64,000 nt of DNA from Alkalihalobacillus sp. AL-G (GTDB lineage: Bacteria; Bacillota; Bacilli; Bacillales; Fictibacillaceae), in the NCBI RefSeq assembly GCF_030643805.1, contig NZ_CP094656.1:868001-932000 (forward strand), given 5' to 3'. Every line of letters begins with the position of its first letter. Position 1 is the first letter of the stretch. This document shows positions 55,140 through 63,182 of this stretch, one piece after another. The notes below the pieces were generated by a model. It saw only the letters and a program-made list of their open reading frames with translations, was not told the origin of the DNA and ran no database searches. A program made the translations under genes and the position numbers.

Positions 55140-55174
55140 AGGACTGCCCTTGAAAAATCGGGCAGTCCTTTTTG
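55140..55174 (+). terminator. Rho-independent terminator
   Basis: A perfect 10-bp stem, AGGACTGCCC with GGGCAGTCCT, and a TTTTT tail; it abuts repeat copy R3. Confidence 0.9.
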
Positions 55175-55266
55175 CACGTTAAGAAAGTATAAAGTACTTT
55201 CTATAGTATAAGCGCAACTAAGGCGATCGCCTGCGCTAAGGCTTGGCGCTAGCCAAGTTTTCTTTA
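55174..55266 (+). repeat. Dispersed structured repeat, copy R3
   Basis: 93 bp, GCACGTTAAG to TTTTCTTTA, with AGAAAGTA/TACTTTCT, the palindrome GGCGATCGCC and CTTGGC-GCTA-GCCAAG. It is the best match to R1. Confidence 0.88.
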
Positions 55267-55270
55267 GATT

Positions 55271-55567
55271 TTACATGTAGTTTGTTAAGTTCTTTAACAT
55301 GACGAAGGATGAAGCGGATACAAGAACAGCAAATCCGATCCATGCCGACACTCCAATCATACCACTTAAGAATGAAGCGACAAAAACAAGAACCCCGATT
55401 CCCGCTATGTATAGTCCAGCCAGTTTTGCTAAACCTTCTTTATCCTTAATCTCGCTTTTATCATAATCCCGAATCATAATAATTGATTTTTTCCATATGA
55501 AACTCAATCCAAGTAAAATCAATGCACCGCCAATAACAGAAAAAACTACGAGCTGTTTCGTTACCAT
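55271..55567 (-). CDS. DUF3784-like membrane protein
   Basis: 98 residues with three hydrophobic segments (VVFSVIGGALILLGLSFIW, LAGLYIAGIGVLVFVASFL, AWIGFAVLVSASSFVML) and the loop DYDKSEIKDKEGLAKLAG, which is the pattern of DUF3784 proteins. The function is unknown. It lies convergent to the flavoprotein gene with copy R3 between them. Confidence 0.75.
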   Translation of the reverse strand: MVTKQLVVFSVIGGALILLGLSFIWKKSIIMIRDYDKSEIKDKEGLAKLAGLYIAGIGVLVFVASFLSGMIGVSAWIGFAVLVSASSFVMLKNLTNYM

Positions 55568-55737
55568 CGTTCGACCACCTTTGTTTTTCTCTAATTCTAC
55601 TTTACAGATAAGGGTGACGATTGTAAACGGTTTAACGTAAGTATAAGCAGAGGTACTTTTCTAAGATTGAATGGTTCAATCATGGTTACCGTTTTGAATA
55701 CTCGGGTATATAAACGATTAAAAGGAGGCGGAAAGCT

Positions 55738-55938
55738 ATGATGTGGCTATTATTGTTGGGTGCACTGTTGATTGTGCTGGCTGCGGCCATTTATTATGAC
55801 AAAAGGAAAAAGCACGAAGCAGATGTTCATTACAACCCAAAGGAATATGAGAAACGACCACATCGTCAGCAAGCAAAAGAGAAGTACCATGAACACTATG
55901 GAATTGGTGGCGAAGGAAACCAACCACCTCCAACTTGA
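55738..55938 (+). CDS. Small membrane protein with basic, His-rich tail
   Basis: 66 residues: one N-terminal span (MMWLLLLGALLIVLAAAIYY) and a hydrophilic tail (KRKKHEADVHYNPKEYEKRP...GGEGNQPPPT). AAAAGGAGG lies 9 bases before the ATG. The YNPKEY / EKYHEHYG stretch looks conserved-type, but I cannot name the family. It stands alone. Confidence 0.65.
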   Translation: MMWLLLLGALLIVLAAAIYYDKRKKHEADVHYNPKEYEKRPHRQQAKEKYHEHYGIGGEGNQPPPT

Positions 55939-56294
55939 AAAAATTCATTTGCAAACTCAAAAATTAGATTGTTAGCTCCGCCTCTCGATTACTGAGAGTT
56001 GTGGGGTTTTTTCATTAAATAGACAAGCTATAGGAAGTGAAACCGCAGTATTGACTTGATGACCAAAGTGTTGTCGGATGGGTTTGCATCCATTGATGAG
56101 CGGCATATTCCGTGAGTTGGTGCTTTTCGCGAAGTTGGTTCAACTGACTGTATATGTTCTGGGGGAACAACAATAGTAGGAAGGCAATTTTTATTTTAAA
56201 GAGATCGAATTCATTCCATCGCTAAAGTAAATTGGCTTTCTTCGATCAACTTTTGTAAAATAATGATAAAAAGATAAAGGATCGGGGGTTCACC
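55939..56294. other. Gap with a decayed, coding-like minus-strand stretch
   Basis: The minus strand is open from about 56222 to 55974 without an ATG start. It reads NIYSQLNQLREKHQLTEYAA then HQWMQTHPTTLW and ends IERRS. Its composition looks like protein, so this may be a gene remnant; I cannot identify it. A weak hairpin with TTTTTT (about 55973-56015) lies at the left edge on the plus strand. Confidence 0.35.
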
Positions 56295-57179
56295 ATGACT
56301 TCAACTGGACTAGTATTGGAAGGCGGAGGAATGAGGGGTGTGTATACAGCAGGCGTTTTAGAATACTTTATGGAGCAGGATTTCTACCTCCCATATGTGA
56401 TCGGTGTATCTGCGGGAGCCTGCCAAGCCGCATCTTATCTTTCCAGGCAGAAAGGGCGAAACAAACAGGTATGTATCGGCTATGTCCAGCACCCTGATTA
56501 CATCTCAATTAAAAATTTATTCCGAAAGAAACAGTTATTCGGAATGGATCTTATCTTTGATGCGATCCCAAATCAACTCGTTCCATTTGATTACGAAACC
56601 TTCCACCAAACCGGAGAAAAGTTTCTCATTGGAACGACCGATTGTATTACGGGTGAGGCGGTCTACTATGAGAAATCCGCTTATCGCGATAAAATCCTAC
56701 CGATCCTACGTGCGTCTAGTTCACTTCCATTTATGGCCCCTGTGATTGAGTTTGAGGGGCGGGTATTAATGGATGGTGGAATTTCAGATCCGATCCCGCT
56801 TAAACGGTCTGAACAGGACGGCAATCAGAAAAACATCGTTATTCTAACCCGCAATGATGGCTATTTAAAAAGACGCTCAAAAATGAATTGGCTAGCCAAG
56901 CGGTTTTATCCAAAATATGAAGGACTTATCCAACGTTTAGACGATCGTTTTCAAAAATACAACGATACGATTTCCTACATTTCTGAGAAAGAGGCATCTG
57001 GTGACGTTTATGTAATTCGCCCCACTGAGCCACTAAAAGTTAGCCGCGTAGAACGAGATCCAGTAAAACTGACCGAACTATACGAACAAGGATACGAAGA
57101 TGCCGCCAAACATTTAGAGCACATCAAGAAATGGATTAAGCAACCTTCTGAATTGGTTAAGGATGCTTCCCCTTCGTAA
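56295..57179 (+). CDS. Patatin-like phospholipase
   Basis: 294 residues of the bacterial patatin family (YjjU-like). The oxyanion loop is LVLEGGGMRGVYTAGVLEYF near residue 6, the nucleophile elbow is VIGVSAGACQ near residue 38 (catalytic Ser), and the dyad Asp is in LMDGGISDPIPL near residue 160. It hydrolyses acyl lipids in the cytoplasm or at the membrane. GGGGGTTCACC precedes the ATG. It is monocistronic, with a terminator at 57310. Confidence 0.92.
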   Translation: MTSTGLVLEGGGMRGVYTAGVLEYFMEQDFYLPYVIGVSAGACQAASYLSRQKGRNKQVCIGYVQHPDYISIKNLFRKKQLFGMDLIFDAIPNQLVPFDYETFHQTGEKFLIGTTDCITGEAVYYEKSAYRDKILPILRASSSLPFMAPVIEFEGRVLMDGGISDPIPLKRSEQDGNQKNIVILTRNDGYLKRRSKMNWLAKRFYPKYEGLIQRLDDRFQKYNDTISYISEKEASGDVYVIRPTEPLKVSRVERDPVKLTELYEQGYEDAAKHLEHIKKWIKQPSELVKDASPS

Positions 57180-57309
57180 ATCGAAATATGATTTTATGGG
57201 TAGAATTCGTAAATTAACAATAAATCGATCCAACTTCAAAATGCTTTAGAAACAAACTAATACGAGATTCGCAACCTCCTGAAAAACAATTTATAATTAC
57301 CATAATTTT

Positions 57310-57351
57310 GAGAGGGTAGACTCAATTCAGGAGTTAGTCCCTCTCTTTTTT
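57310..57351 (+). terminator. Rho-independent terminator
   Basis: GAGAGGG plus AGACT pairs with AGTC plus CCTCTC, with one bulge, followed by TTTTTTT. Confidence 0.75.
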
Positions 57352-57429
57352 ATTGGAAGACACATTAATTGACAAAAGGTTAGGATTTGATAAAAAATAA
57401 GATTAGTACATACTCTAGGAGGATATTTA

Positions 57430-58146
57430 ATGGCAAATAAAAAGAAAAAGAAAAATCAAACGGTATATAAGCCGCCAAAAAATAGTAATAAAGGCTTTAT
57501 CTTAATTATAAGCGGAATTTTCATATTAGCAGCGATCCTGTTATTTTTTGTGAGCAATCAAGAGCCAAAAGGAGATGCGACTGGCAACACCGACATTGAG
57601 GTTTCCTATGAAGGTCAGCCTTCGATCGGTGAAGAGGACGCCCCCGTCAAAATATTAGAGTTCGCCGATTTCAAGTGTCCGGGATGTGCGCATTTTGCCG
57701 CAGAAATTTACCCACAGATCCAGAAAGATTTTATCGATACCGGAAAAGTAGAAATGTTTATGGTGAACAAGCCATTTGTAGGACCTGATTCTACAACTGC
57801 TGCAATTGTCGGTGAAGCTGTTTTGGCTCAAGATGAACAGGCATATTGGGAATATTATGAGCTTGTATTCAGTAATCAGGGGAAAGAACAAGAGCAGTGG
57901 GCCACCGAAGAGTTTTTGATTGGCCTGATCGATGAAAACATCGAAGGTATTAATATTGAACAATTGAAAAGCGACATTGATGCTGGTAAATTCGAAGATG
58001 AAATTAAGGAAGATATCACAATGAGTAATGAAGTCCAAAGTACACCAACCATCGTCATTAACGGCAAGCAAATTCAAGACCCATTTGATTACGAGGGTAC
58101 GATCAAACCAGCTATCGAAGACGCTATTGCAGATAACAATGAATAA
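57430..58146 (+). CDS. bdbD: Thiol-disulfide oxidoreductase BdbD (DsbA-like)
   Basis: 238 residues. A basic cytoplasmic start and a membrane anchor (GFILIISGIFILAAILLFFV) are followed by a DsbA-like thioredoxin fold with active site CPGC (FADFKCPGCAHFAAEIYPQI near residue 80) and a cis-proline block STPTIVING. It inserts disulfides into exported proteins. BdbC, which reoxidises it, is encoded next with an 8-base overlap. CTAGGAGGATATTT precedes the ATG. In B. subtilis the pair serves competence proteins and the lantibiotic sublancin. Confidence 0.93.
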   Translation: MANKKKKKNQTVYKPPKNSNKGFILIISGIFILAAILLFFVSNQEPKGDATGNTDIEVSYEGQPSIGEEDAPVKILEFADFKCPGCAHFAAEIYPQIQKDFIDTGKVEMFMVNKPFVGPDSTTAAIVGEAVLAQDEQAYWEYYELVFSNQGKEQEQWATEEFLIGLIDENIEGINIEQLKSDIDAGKFEDEIKEDITMSNEVQSTPTIVINGKQIQDPFDYEGTIKPAIEDAIADNNE

Positions 58147-58537
58147 GCTTTTATCTACAGCTTGGATCGTATCAATCGTTGCAGTGCTTGGAAGTCTTTA
58201 TTTTAGTGAAATAGCAGGCTTCATTCCCTGTCAGTTATGCTGGTACCAACGGATTTTGATGTACCCGCTCGTCGTAATTATCGGGGTCGGATTGTACGTA
58301 GATGATGCTAAGCTTCCTTACTATGTCCTGCCATTAAGTATTCTCGGTGTTTTCGTATCGGGCTTTCATTATCTCCACCAAAAGACCGAGTGGTTCGCAA
58401 CTGCGGTTCAATGTACTCAAGGAGTTCCGTGTTCAGGAGAGTACATCAACTGGATCGGCTTCATTACGATCCCGTTTCTAGCGTTAACCGCATTTATTTT
58501 CATAACGATATTCCTGATCCTTCAATTGAAAAAGTAA
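58139..58537 (+). CDS. bdbC: Disulfide oxidoreductase BdbC (DsbB-like)
   Basis: 132 residues from ATG 58139, overlapping bdbD by 8 bases. Four membrane segments carry two Cys pairs: CQLC in FIPCQLCWYQRILMYPL near residue 37, and the pair in VQCTQGVPCSGEYINW near residue 96. It reoxidises BdbD and passes electrons to menaquinone. A longer in-frame start inside bdbD has no ribosome site. A terminator follows directly. Confidence 0.95.
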   Translation: MNKLLSTAWIVSIVAVLGSLYFSEIAGFIPCQLCWYQRILMYPLVVIIGVGLYVDDAKLPYYVLPLSILGVFVSGFHYLHQKTEWFATAVQCTQGVPCSGEYINWIGFITIPFLALTAFIFITIFLILQLKK

Positions 58538-58572
58538 AAGCTGGCTGATCATCTACGGGTGATCGGCTTTTT
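58538..58572 (+). terminator. Rho-independent terminator of bdbDC
   Basis: GCTGATCA pairs with TGATCGGC with one wobble, then TTTTT. Confidence 0.8.
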
Positions 58573-58663
58573 CTCTGTAGTCAAAAGACAAAATGGTTGT
58601 TCAAAGAGAAACAAATGGATACGATAAAAAGATAGTAATGTAAACAATAGAAGGGTGATTGCA

Positions 58664-59422
58664 ATGAATCAGACGATAGACACAATCCTCAACCATCGAT
58701 CGATACGCTCCTTTAAAGATGAGCCATTAACCGAAGAACAAATTTCCACGATTGTACAATGTGCACAAGCTGCAGCAACATCAAGTTATCTTCAGGTGTA
58801 TTCGATCATTGGAGTAAAGGAACCTGTGAAAAAGAAAAAACTTGCTGAATTAGCTGGCAATCAAGAATATGTCGAAGACAACGGTCACTTTTTCGTGTTT
58901 TGTGCCGATTTGAACCGCCATAAATTAGCTGCTGAATTAGAGGGGATTCCGATTGAAAATGTAATTGAAACGTTGGAATCCACTGAAAAATTCATGGTTG
59001 GTATGATTGATGCGGCACTTGCTGCACAAAATGCAGTTATAGCGGCGGAATCAATGGGACTGGGGATTTGCTTCATAGGTGGACTACGGAATAATCTTCC
59101 GGAAGTGGCTAAAGTTTTAAAAACACCAGATCGAGTCGTGCCGCTCTTCGGACTATGTGTAGGTGTACCAGATCAACAGCCGGGGCAAAAACAACGCTTA
59201 CCAATCGACAACGTCTACCATGTTGATGAATATATCCAGGATGAAAGCCAATTCAAACAACAGTTATCGAACTATAACGAGGACATCTCCGATTATTATC
59301 TAAAAAGAACTCAAGGAAAACGATCCCATACATGGACGGAAATTGTGACTGGGAAAATGACCAAGCCCGTCCGGATGTATATGAAAGACTTTTTGAAAAG
59401 CATCAAACTACCTTTAAAATAG
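58664..59422 (+). CDS. NfsA/NfrA-type FMN-dependent nitroreductase
   Basis: About 252 residues from ATG 58664 (GAAGGGTG 7 bases upstream). It is an oxygen-insensitive NADPH nitroreductase/flavin reductase: ILNHRSIRSFKDEPLTEEQI at the N terminus (FMN phosphate contacts), GIGFIGG-like GLGICFIGGLRNNL near residue 133, VPLFGLCVGVPDQQPGQKQR near 160, and the C-terminal arm with KRTQGKRSHTW. It reduces nitro compounds, quinones or free flavin. The gene is monocistronic. Confidence 0.9.
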   Translation: MNQTIDTILNHRSIRSFKDEPLTEEQISTIVQCAQAAATSSYLQVYSIIGVKEPVKKKKLAELAGNQEYVEDNGHFFVFCADLNRHKLAAELEGIPIENVIETLESTEKFMVGMIDAALAAQNAVIAAESMGLGICFIGGLRNNLPEVAKVLKTPDRVVPLFGLCVGVPDQQPGQKQRLPIDNVYHVDEYIQDESQFKQQLSNYNEDISDYYLKRTQGKRSHTWTEIVTGKMTKPVRMYMKDFLKSIKLPLK

Positions 59423-59463
59423 GTTGATTTAACCGAATAACTCTTCGCTCGTTGACCAAAACT

Positions 59464-59615
59464 AATAAAGGAAACTTGGTCCCTAAAGGGATGACCTAAA
59501 GGCCTCTCGCCAATCCTTGGCGCAGGCTGAGTCTTAGTTGAACTTATACTTGGAACGTTAACTTTTCCACGACGTCGATTATCCTTCTAGCTGAAAAGTT
59601 ATACATTCCTAACGT
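59464..59615 (-). repeat. Dispersed structured repeat, copy R4 (reverse orientation, expanded)
   Basis: On the minus strand TACGTTAGGAATGTATAA starts the element, AGTATAAGTTCAACTAAGAC follows after an extra segment of about 35 bp, and CAAGTTTCCTTTA ends it. CGCCAAGGATTGGCG forms a perfect hairpin, and GGTCATCCCTTTAGGGACC is an added stem. Confidence 0.7.
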
Positions 59616-59637
59616 ACAAAAAAGCGGAGGGATTCGA

Positions 59638-59793
59638 ATGACCAAACGTAAGAAAGTTCAAAACAAGGTGCAGCACCATAACCAGACACCGACGGAAAGT
59701 TTGCCTGATTATGAAATTGCCGATGAAATTGCAAAAGGACCAGTAAGGTTTGATGATAAGGATATCCCAAAGCGGAACAAACAGAATCTATAA
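59638..59793 (+). CDS. Small hydrophilic protein, function unknown
   Basis: 51 residues: a basic head (MTKRKKVQNKVQHHNQTPTE) and a mixed tail (SLPDYEIADEIAKGPVRFDD, then KDIPKRNKQNL). AGCGGAGGG lies 7 bases before ATG 59638, and a perfect terminator follows 3 bp after the stop. Size and composition resemble small spore-associated proteins of Bacillus, but no SASP motif is visible, so no function is assigned. Confidence 0.7.
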   Translation: MTKRKKVQNKVQHHNQTPTESLPDYEIADEIAKGPVRFDDKDIPKRNKQNL

Positions 59794-59796
59794 GAC

Positions 59797-59828
59797 AAAA
59801 ACTCGTCCAAGCAGCTGGACGAGTTTTT
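59797..59828 (+). terminator. Rho-independent terminator
   Basis: A perfect 13-bp stem, AAAAACTCGTCCA with TGGACGAGTTTTT, and a 6-base loop. Confidence 0.92.
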
Positions 59829-59858
59829 AATTATTCCGACGAAAATTTGATGTATGAA

Positions 59859-59969
59859 TCAACGTTCCCGATAGTCATCCTTCATGATCTTGCTATGAAA
59901 ATGTATAGCCTTGTATAAGTAGTAGGGGTACTTGATGAATTTTATGACCAAATTAAAATAGAACATCAT
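59859..59969 (-). CDS. Small basic aromatic peptide, function unknown
   Basis: 36 residues (MMFYFNLVIKFIKYPYYLYK then AIHFHSKIMKDDYRER). CAGGAGGATAA precedes ATG 59969; a second ATG directly follows. The N-terminal half is hydrophobic and aromatic, so it may be membrane-associated. It has a strong ribosome site but no recognised family. Confidence 0.5.
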   Translation of the reverse strand: MMFYFNLVIKFIKYPYYLYKAIHFHSKIMKDDYRER

Positions 59970-60141
59970 TTATCCTCCTGACAGCCTCTGCACCCAATCC
60001 ATGTAAGGATGACCATGTGGTAACCTCATCGGAACGGTTTTTACCTTTCAATCATGGAAAATAGTACTTTTTTCTGTGTGCTCTATTAGACGATAATTAA
60101 TGTCATTCGGTTCGGCAAATTGGAAAAATAGTCAGTTAAAA

Positions 60142-60678
60142 TCAGTTCAAATGCTTATTTAATTGTTCCGCTTGTGCAAGTGCTTCAATATCGTTAAGAA
60201 CTTCGCCTGGTTGATTGCCTTTTCCAATTATATATCCGCCAAATTCCATGGATACAAAATCAAAAATATAGCTGAATTGCTGGATGAGTGGCAAGGCTTT
60301 AAGTTTTGGATTATCGCCTCCGCAGCAAATGACGTATGCAGTTTTCTTGGACAATTTATCTTTGAAATCAAAACGGGAATCACGTAAATTTTGAGACCAT
60401 CGATCGATGAGGTTCTTCATAATCCCAGACATTCCATACCAGTAGACAGGCGTGGCAAAAACAAGAATATCATGATCAAGCATCATTTCAACAAGCCGAT
60501 CGTTATCATCCTCAACAGGTTGAAAACCACCTTCTGTATGTCGCAAATCATCAATCGGGCGTATATTGAAATCTCTCAAATGGATATGAGTCACATCCAG
60601 CCCATCTAATGCTTTCTTGGTTAAAAGTTCTGTATTTCCATCATCCCTTGCACTGCCATTTATCGCTAATATCTTCAT
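60142..60678 (-). CDS. NADPH-dependent FMN reductase / flavodoxin-fold protein
   Basis: 178 residues with a flavodoxin-like fold: MKILAINGSARDDGNTELLT (FMN phosphate loop), a FATPVYWYGMSGIMKNLIDRW loop that contacts the isoalloxazine ring, and VICCGGDNPK. Such proteins reduce FMN, quinones or iron/chromate at the expense of NAD(P)H. AGGAGGAAGTG precedes the ATG. It is monocistronic and divergent from clpE. Confidence 0.9.
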   Translation of the reverse strand: MKILAINGSARDDGNTELLTKKALDGLDVTHIHLRDFNIRPIDDLRHTEGGFQPVEDDNDRLVEMMLDHDILVFATPVYWYGMSGIMKNLIDRWSQNLRDSRFDFKDKLSKKTAYVICCGGDNPKLKALPLIQQFSYIFDFVSMEFGGYIIGKGNQPGEVLNDIEALAQAEQLNKHLN

Positions 60679-60843
60679 AAGACACTTCCTCCTTTTACGT
60701 TAGCCATCTAATCATATCCTAACCTTTCGTCCATATGCGAATATGTTGCTTCCTAAAATCAAGCAAGATCTTTGCGTCCACAAAACGAATTTGTTACCCT
60801 TTTAAAACAATGAACATATGGAAAAATTTTATAGGCAAAAACC

Positions 60844-60904
60844 TTGAAAGTCAAAATAGGTCAAAGTATAATGCTATTAAAGATCAAAGATAGTCAAAGT
60901 CAAA
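60844..60904 (+). promoter_or_regulatory. Promoter of clpE with two CtsR operators
   Basis: TTGAAA (60844) and TATAAT (60867) are 17 bp apart. AGTCAAA-ATA-GGTCAAA (60849-60865) fills the spacer and matches the CtsR heptad repeat. A second site, GATCAAA-GAT-AGTCAAA (60882-60898), lies over the transcription start region and is followed by another overlapping GTCAAA. CtsR should repress clpE tightly until heat or protein stress. Confidence 0.9.
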
Positions 60905-60940
60905 CCATACCATCATATAAAACATTAGGAGGTCATAACT

Positions 60941-63091
60941 ATGCGTTGTCAAAAATGTCAAATAAACGATGTAAATGTAAAAATGACCCTTTATATAAAC
61001 GGGAATACACAACAACTACATCTATGCTCGAAGTGTTATCAAGAAATTCAAAATGAAATGAAACAACCGAGCGGATTCGGTTCTTTCGATAATCCAATGT
61101 TTGATCAGATAGATTCCTTTATGAATGGGTTCACATCTGATTCAAACCATAAGCAAGAAAAAAATGCAGCAGGTAAAGGTGGCGGACGTGGAGGGCTTCT
61201 CGATGAACTTGGCCGTAACCTGACAGATGCAGCGAAAGCAGGGCTTATCGATCCAGTCATCGGACGCGACAAAGAAGTCAAACGTGTAACGGAAATCCTC
61301 AACCGACGTAATAAGAACAACCCGGTATTAATCGGTGAACCTGGTGTCGGTAAAACCGCGATTGCAGAAGGTTTGGCACTTAAGATTTCAGAAAAAGATG
61401 TTCCAAATAAACTATTGAACAAGGAAGTGTATTTACTTGATGTTTCTTCACTTGTTGCGAATACAGGTATTCGCGGCCAATTTGAGGAACGGATGAAGCA
61501 GCTGATCGCTGAGCTTCAGCAACGTAAAAACGTCATTTTATTCGTTGATGAGGTTCACCTGCTTGTCGGAGCCGGATCTGCTGAAGGTTCAATGGATGCA
61601 GGCAACATTTTAAAACCAGCACTCGCACGTGGGGAGCTTCAAATCGTTGGTGCAACAACATTAAAAGAGTACCGACAAATTGAAAAGGATGCTGCGCTTG
61701 AACGACGCTTCCAGCCTGTCATGGTGAAGGAACCGACAATGGAAGAAGCGATGGAAATTTTAAAAGGACTAAAACCAAAATATGAAGACTTTCATGAAGT
61801 CCAATTCTCGGATGAAGCTCTTAAAGCCTGTGTTTCATTGTCTCACCGCTACATTCAAGATAGATTTTTACCAGACAAAGCAATCGACTTGATGGATGAA
61901 GCAGGTTCGAAAATGAATCTTGAGCATGCGGGTACAAGCGAGGGTCAAATTCAAGAGCGACTCGAACAGATTGGCAAAGAAAAAGAAGAAGCGACAAAAG
62001 CAGAGGATTATGAGCGTGCAGCAAAACTTCGAGACGAAGAAACGAAGATTCACGAACAGGCAGCGACTGCAGACTCAGGCAGTGGAAATACCGAAATCAA
62101 GCTTGAAGACATCCAATTGCTCGTTGAAGAGAAAACGAGTATCCCGGTCCGTAAGCTGCAAAGCGACGAACAGAACAAGATGAAGCATTTCGCTGAACGT
62201 CTTGGTGGTAGTGTCATCGGTCAAGATGCTGCGGTCGAAAAAGTGGCAAAAGCGATCCGCCGTAGTCGTGCCGGGTTGAAATCGAAAGTGCGTCCGATTG
62301 GTGCATTCCTATTCGTCGGACCGACTGGTGTTGGTAAAACGGAGCTGACGAAAACGCTCGCAAAAGAATTGTTCGGATCAAAAGAATCATTGATTCGTCT
62401 CGATATGAGTGAGTACATGGAGAAGCACTCTGTTTCTAAGCTGATCGGTTCCCCTCCAGGCTATGTTGGGCACGAGGAAGCCGGGCAGCTGACAGAACGT
62501 GTTCGTCGTAACCCATACAGCATCATTCTGTTGGATGAAATTGAAAAAGCTCACCCAGATGTCCAGCATATGTTCCTTCAAATCATGGAAGACGGCCGTC
62601 TGACCGACAGCCAAGGGCGCACAGTAAGCTTTAAAGATACGGTCATCATCATGACAAGTAATGCCGGTACAGGTGAGAAACGAATCAAGGTCGGTTTTGA
62701 AAATGATACGAACGAAGCGGTTTCCATTTTAGAGAGCTTAAGTGCATACTTCAAGCCTGAATTTTTGAACCGTTTCGATGCAATCATTCCATTCAACGAA
62801 TTGAATGAGGGTCATCTCGTTGAAATCGTTGACTTGATGCTTGATGATATCCGTGAAATGGTAGCAGATAGTGCACGAGAAATCGAAGTAACGGAAGCAG
62901 CGAAAAAGCAAATTGCCCGACTCGGATATGATCCGCGATTCGGAGCACGTCCGATCCGACGCGTTTTACAGGAAAAAGTGGAAGATGGAATCGCAGATCT
63001 TCTTCTGGACGAAGAGGACGTCACCAAAATCGTAATTGATGTAGTTGATGAGGAAATCGTTGTACGAAAAGGGGTAAATGATCAAGAATAA
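60941..63091 (+). CDS. clpE: AAA+ unfoldase ClpE
   Basis: 716 residues. The N-terminal zinc finger with two CxxC pairs (RCQKCQ and LCSKC) marks ClpE rather than ClpC. AAA-1 has Walker A GEPGVGKTA near residue 131 and Walker B VILFVDEVH. A UVR-like helix (EATKAEDYERAAKLRDEE) lies in the middle. AAA-2 has GPTGVGKTE near residue 460 and the ClpP-docking VGF tripeptide near 584. It unfolds proteins for ClpP and helps to inactivate CtsR. AGGAGGTCATAACT precedes the ATG. Two CtsR boxes lie upstream. Confidence 0.96.
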   Translation: MRCQKCQINDVNVKMTLYINGNTQQLHLCSKCYQEIQNEMKQPSGFGSFDNPMFDQIDSFMNGFTSDSNHKQEKNAAGKGGGRGGLLDELGRNLTDAAKAGLIDPVIGRDKEVKRVTEILNRRNKNNPVLIGEPGVGKTAIAEGLALKISEKDVPNKLLNKEVYLLDVSSLVANTGIRGQFEERMKQLIAELQQRKNVILFVDEVHLLVGAGSAEGSMDAGNILKPALARGELQIVGATTLKEYRQIEKDAALERRFQPVMVKEPTMEEAMEILKGLKPKYEDFHEVQFSDEALKACVSLSHRYIQDRFLPDKAIDLMDEAGSKMNLEHAGTSEGQIQERLEQIGKEKEEATKAEDYERAAKLRDEETKIHEQAATADSGSGNTEIKLEDIQLLVEEKTSIPVRKLQSDEQNKMKHFAERLGGSVIGQDAAVEKVAKAIRRSRAGLKSKVRPIGAFLFVGPTGVGKTELTKTLAKELFGSKESLIRLDMSEYMEKHSVSKLIGSPPGYVGHEEAGQLTERVRRNPYSIILLDEIEKAHPDVQHMFLQIMEDGRLTDSQGRTVSFKDTVIIMTSNAGTGEKRIKVGFENDTNEAVSILESLSAYFKPEFLNRFDAIIPFNELNEGHLVEIVDLMLDDIREMVADSAREIEVTEAAKKQIARLGYDPRFGARPIRRVLQEKVEDGIADLLLDEEDVTKIVIDVVDEEIVVRKGVNDQE

Positions 63092-63107
63092 AGGATGTCT
63101 CAATTTT

Positions 63108-63182
63108 TAAAATACCCTTTGTAACGGCCATTTTAAAAAAAGAGCTATGCGACACTCAGAAGATGATTCCTGTATTGTAATC
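63108..63182 (-). mobile_element. 3' remnant of an IS3-family element
   Basis: On the minus strand QYRNHLLSVA plus stop, then a T-rich spacer and GGCCGTTACAAAGGGTAT, parallel the end of the adjacent transposase (QYRDHLLNAA, then GTCCTTTACAAGGGGTACA) base by base. It is the C-terminal tail and terminal repeat of a second, older relative. Confidence 0.7.
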
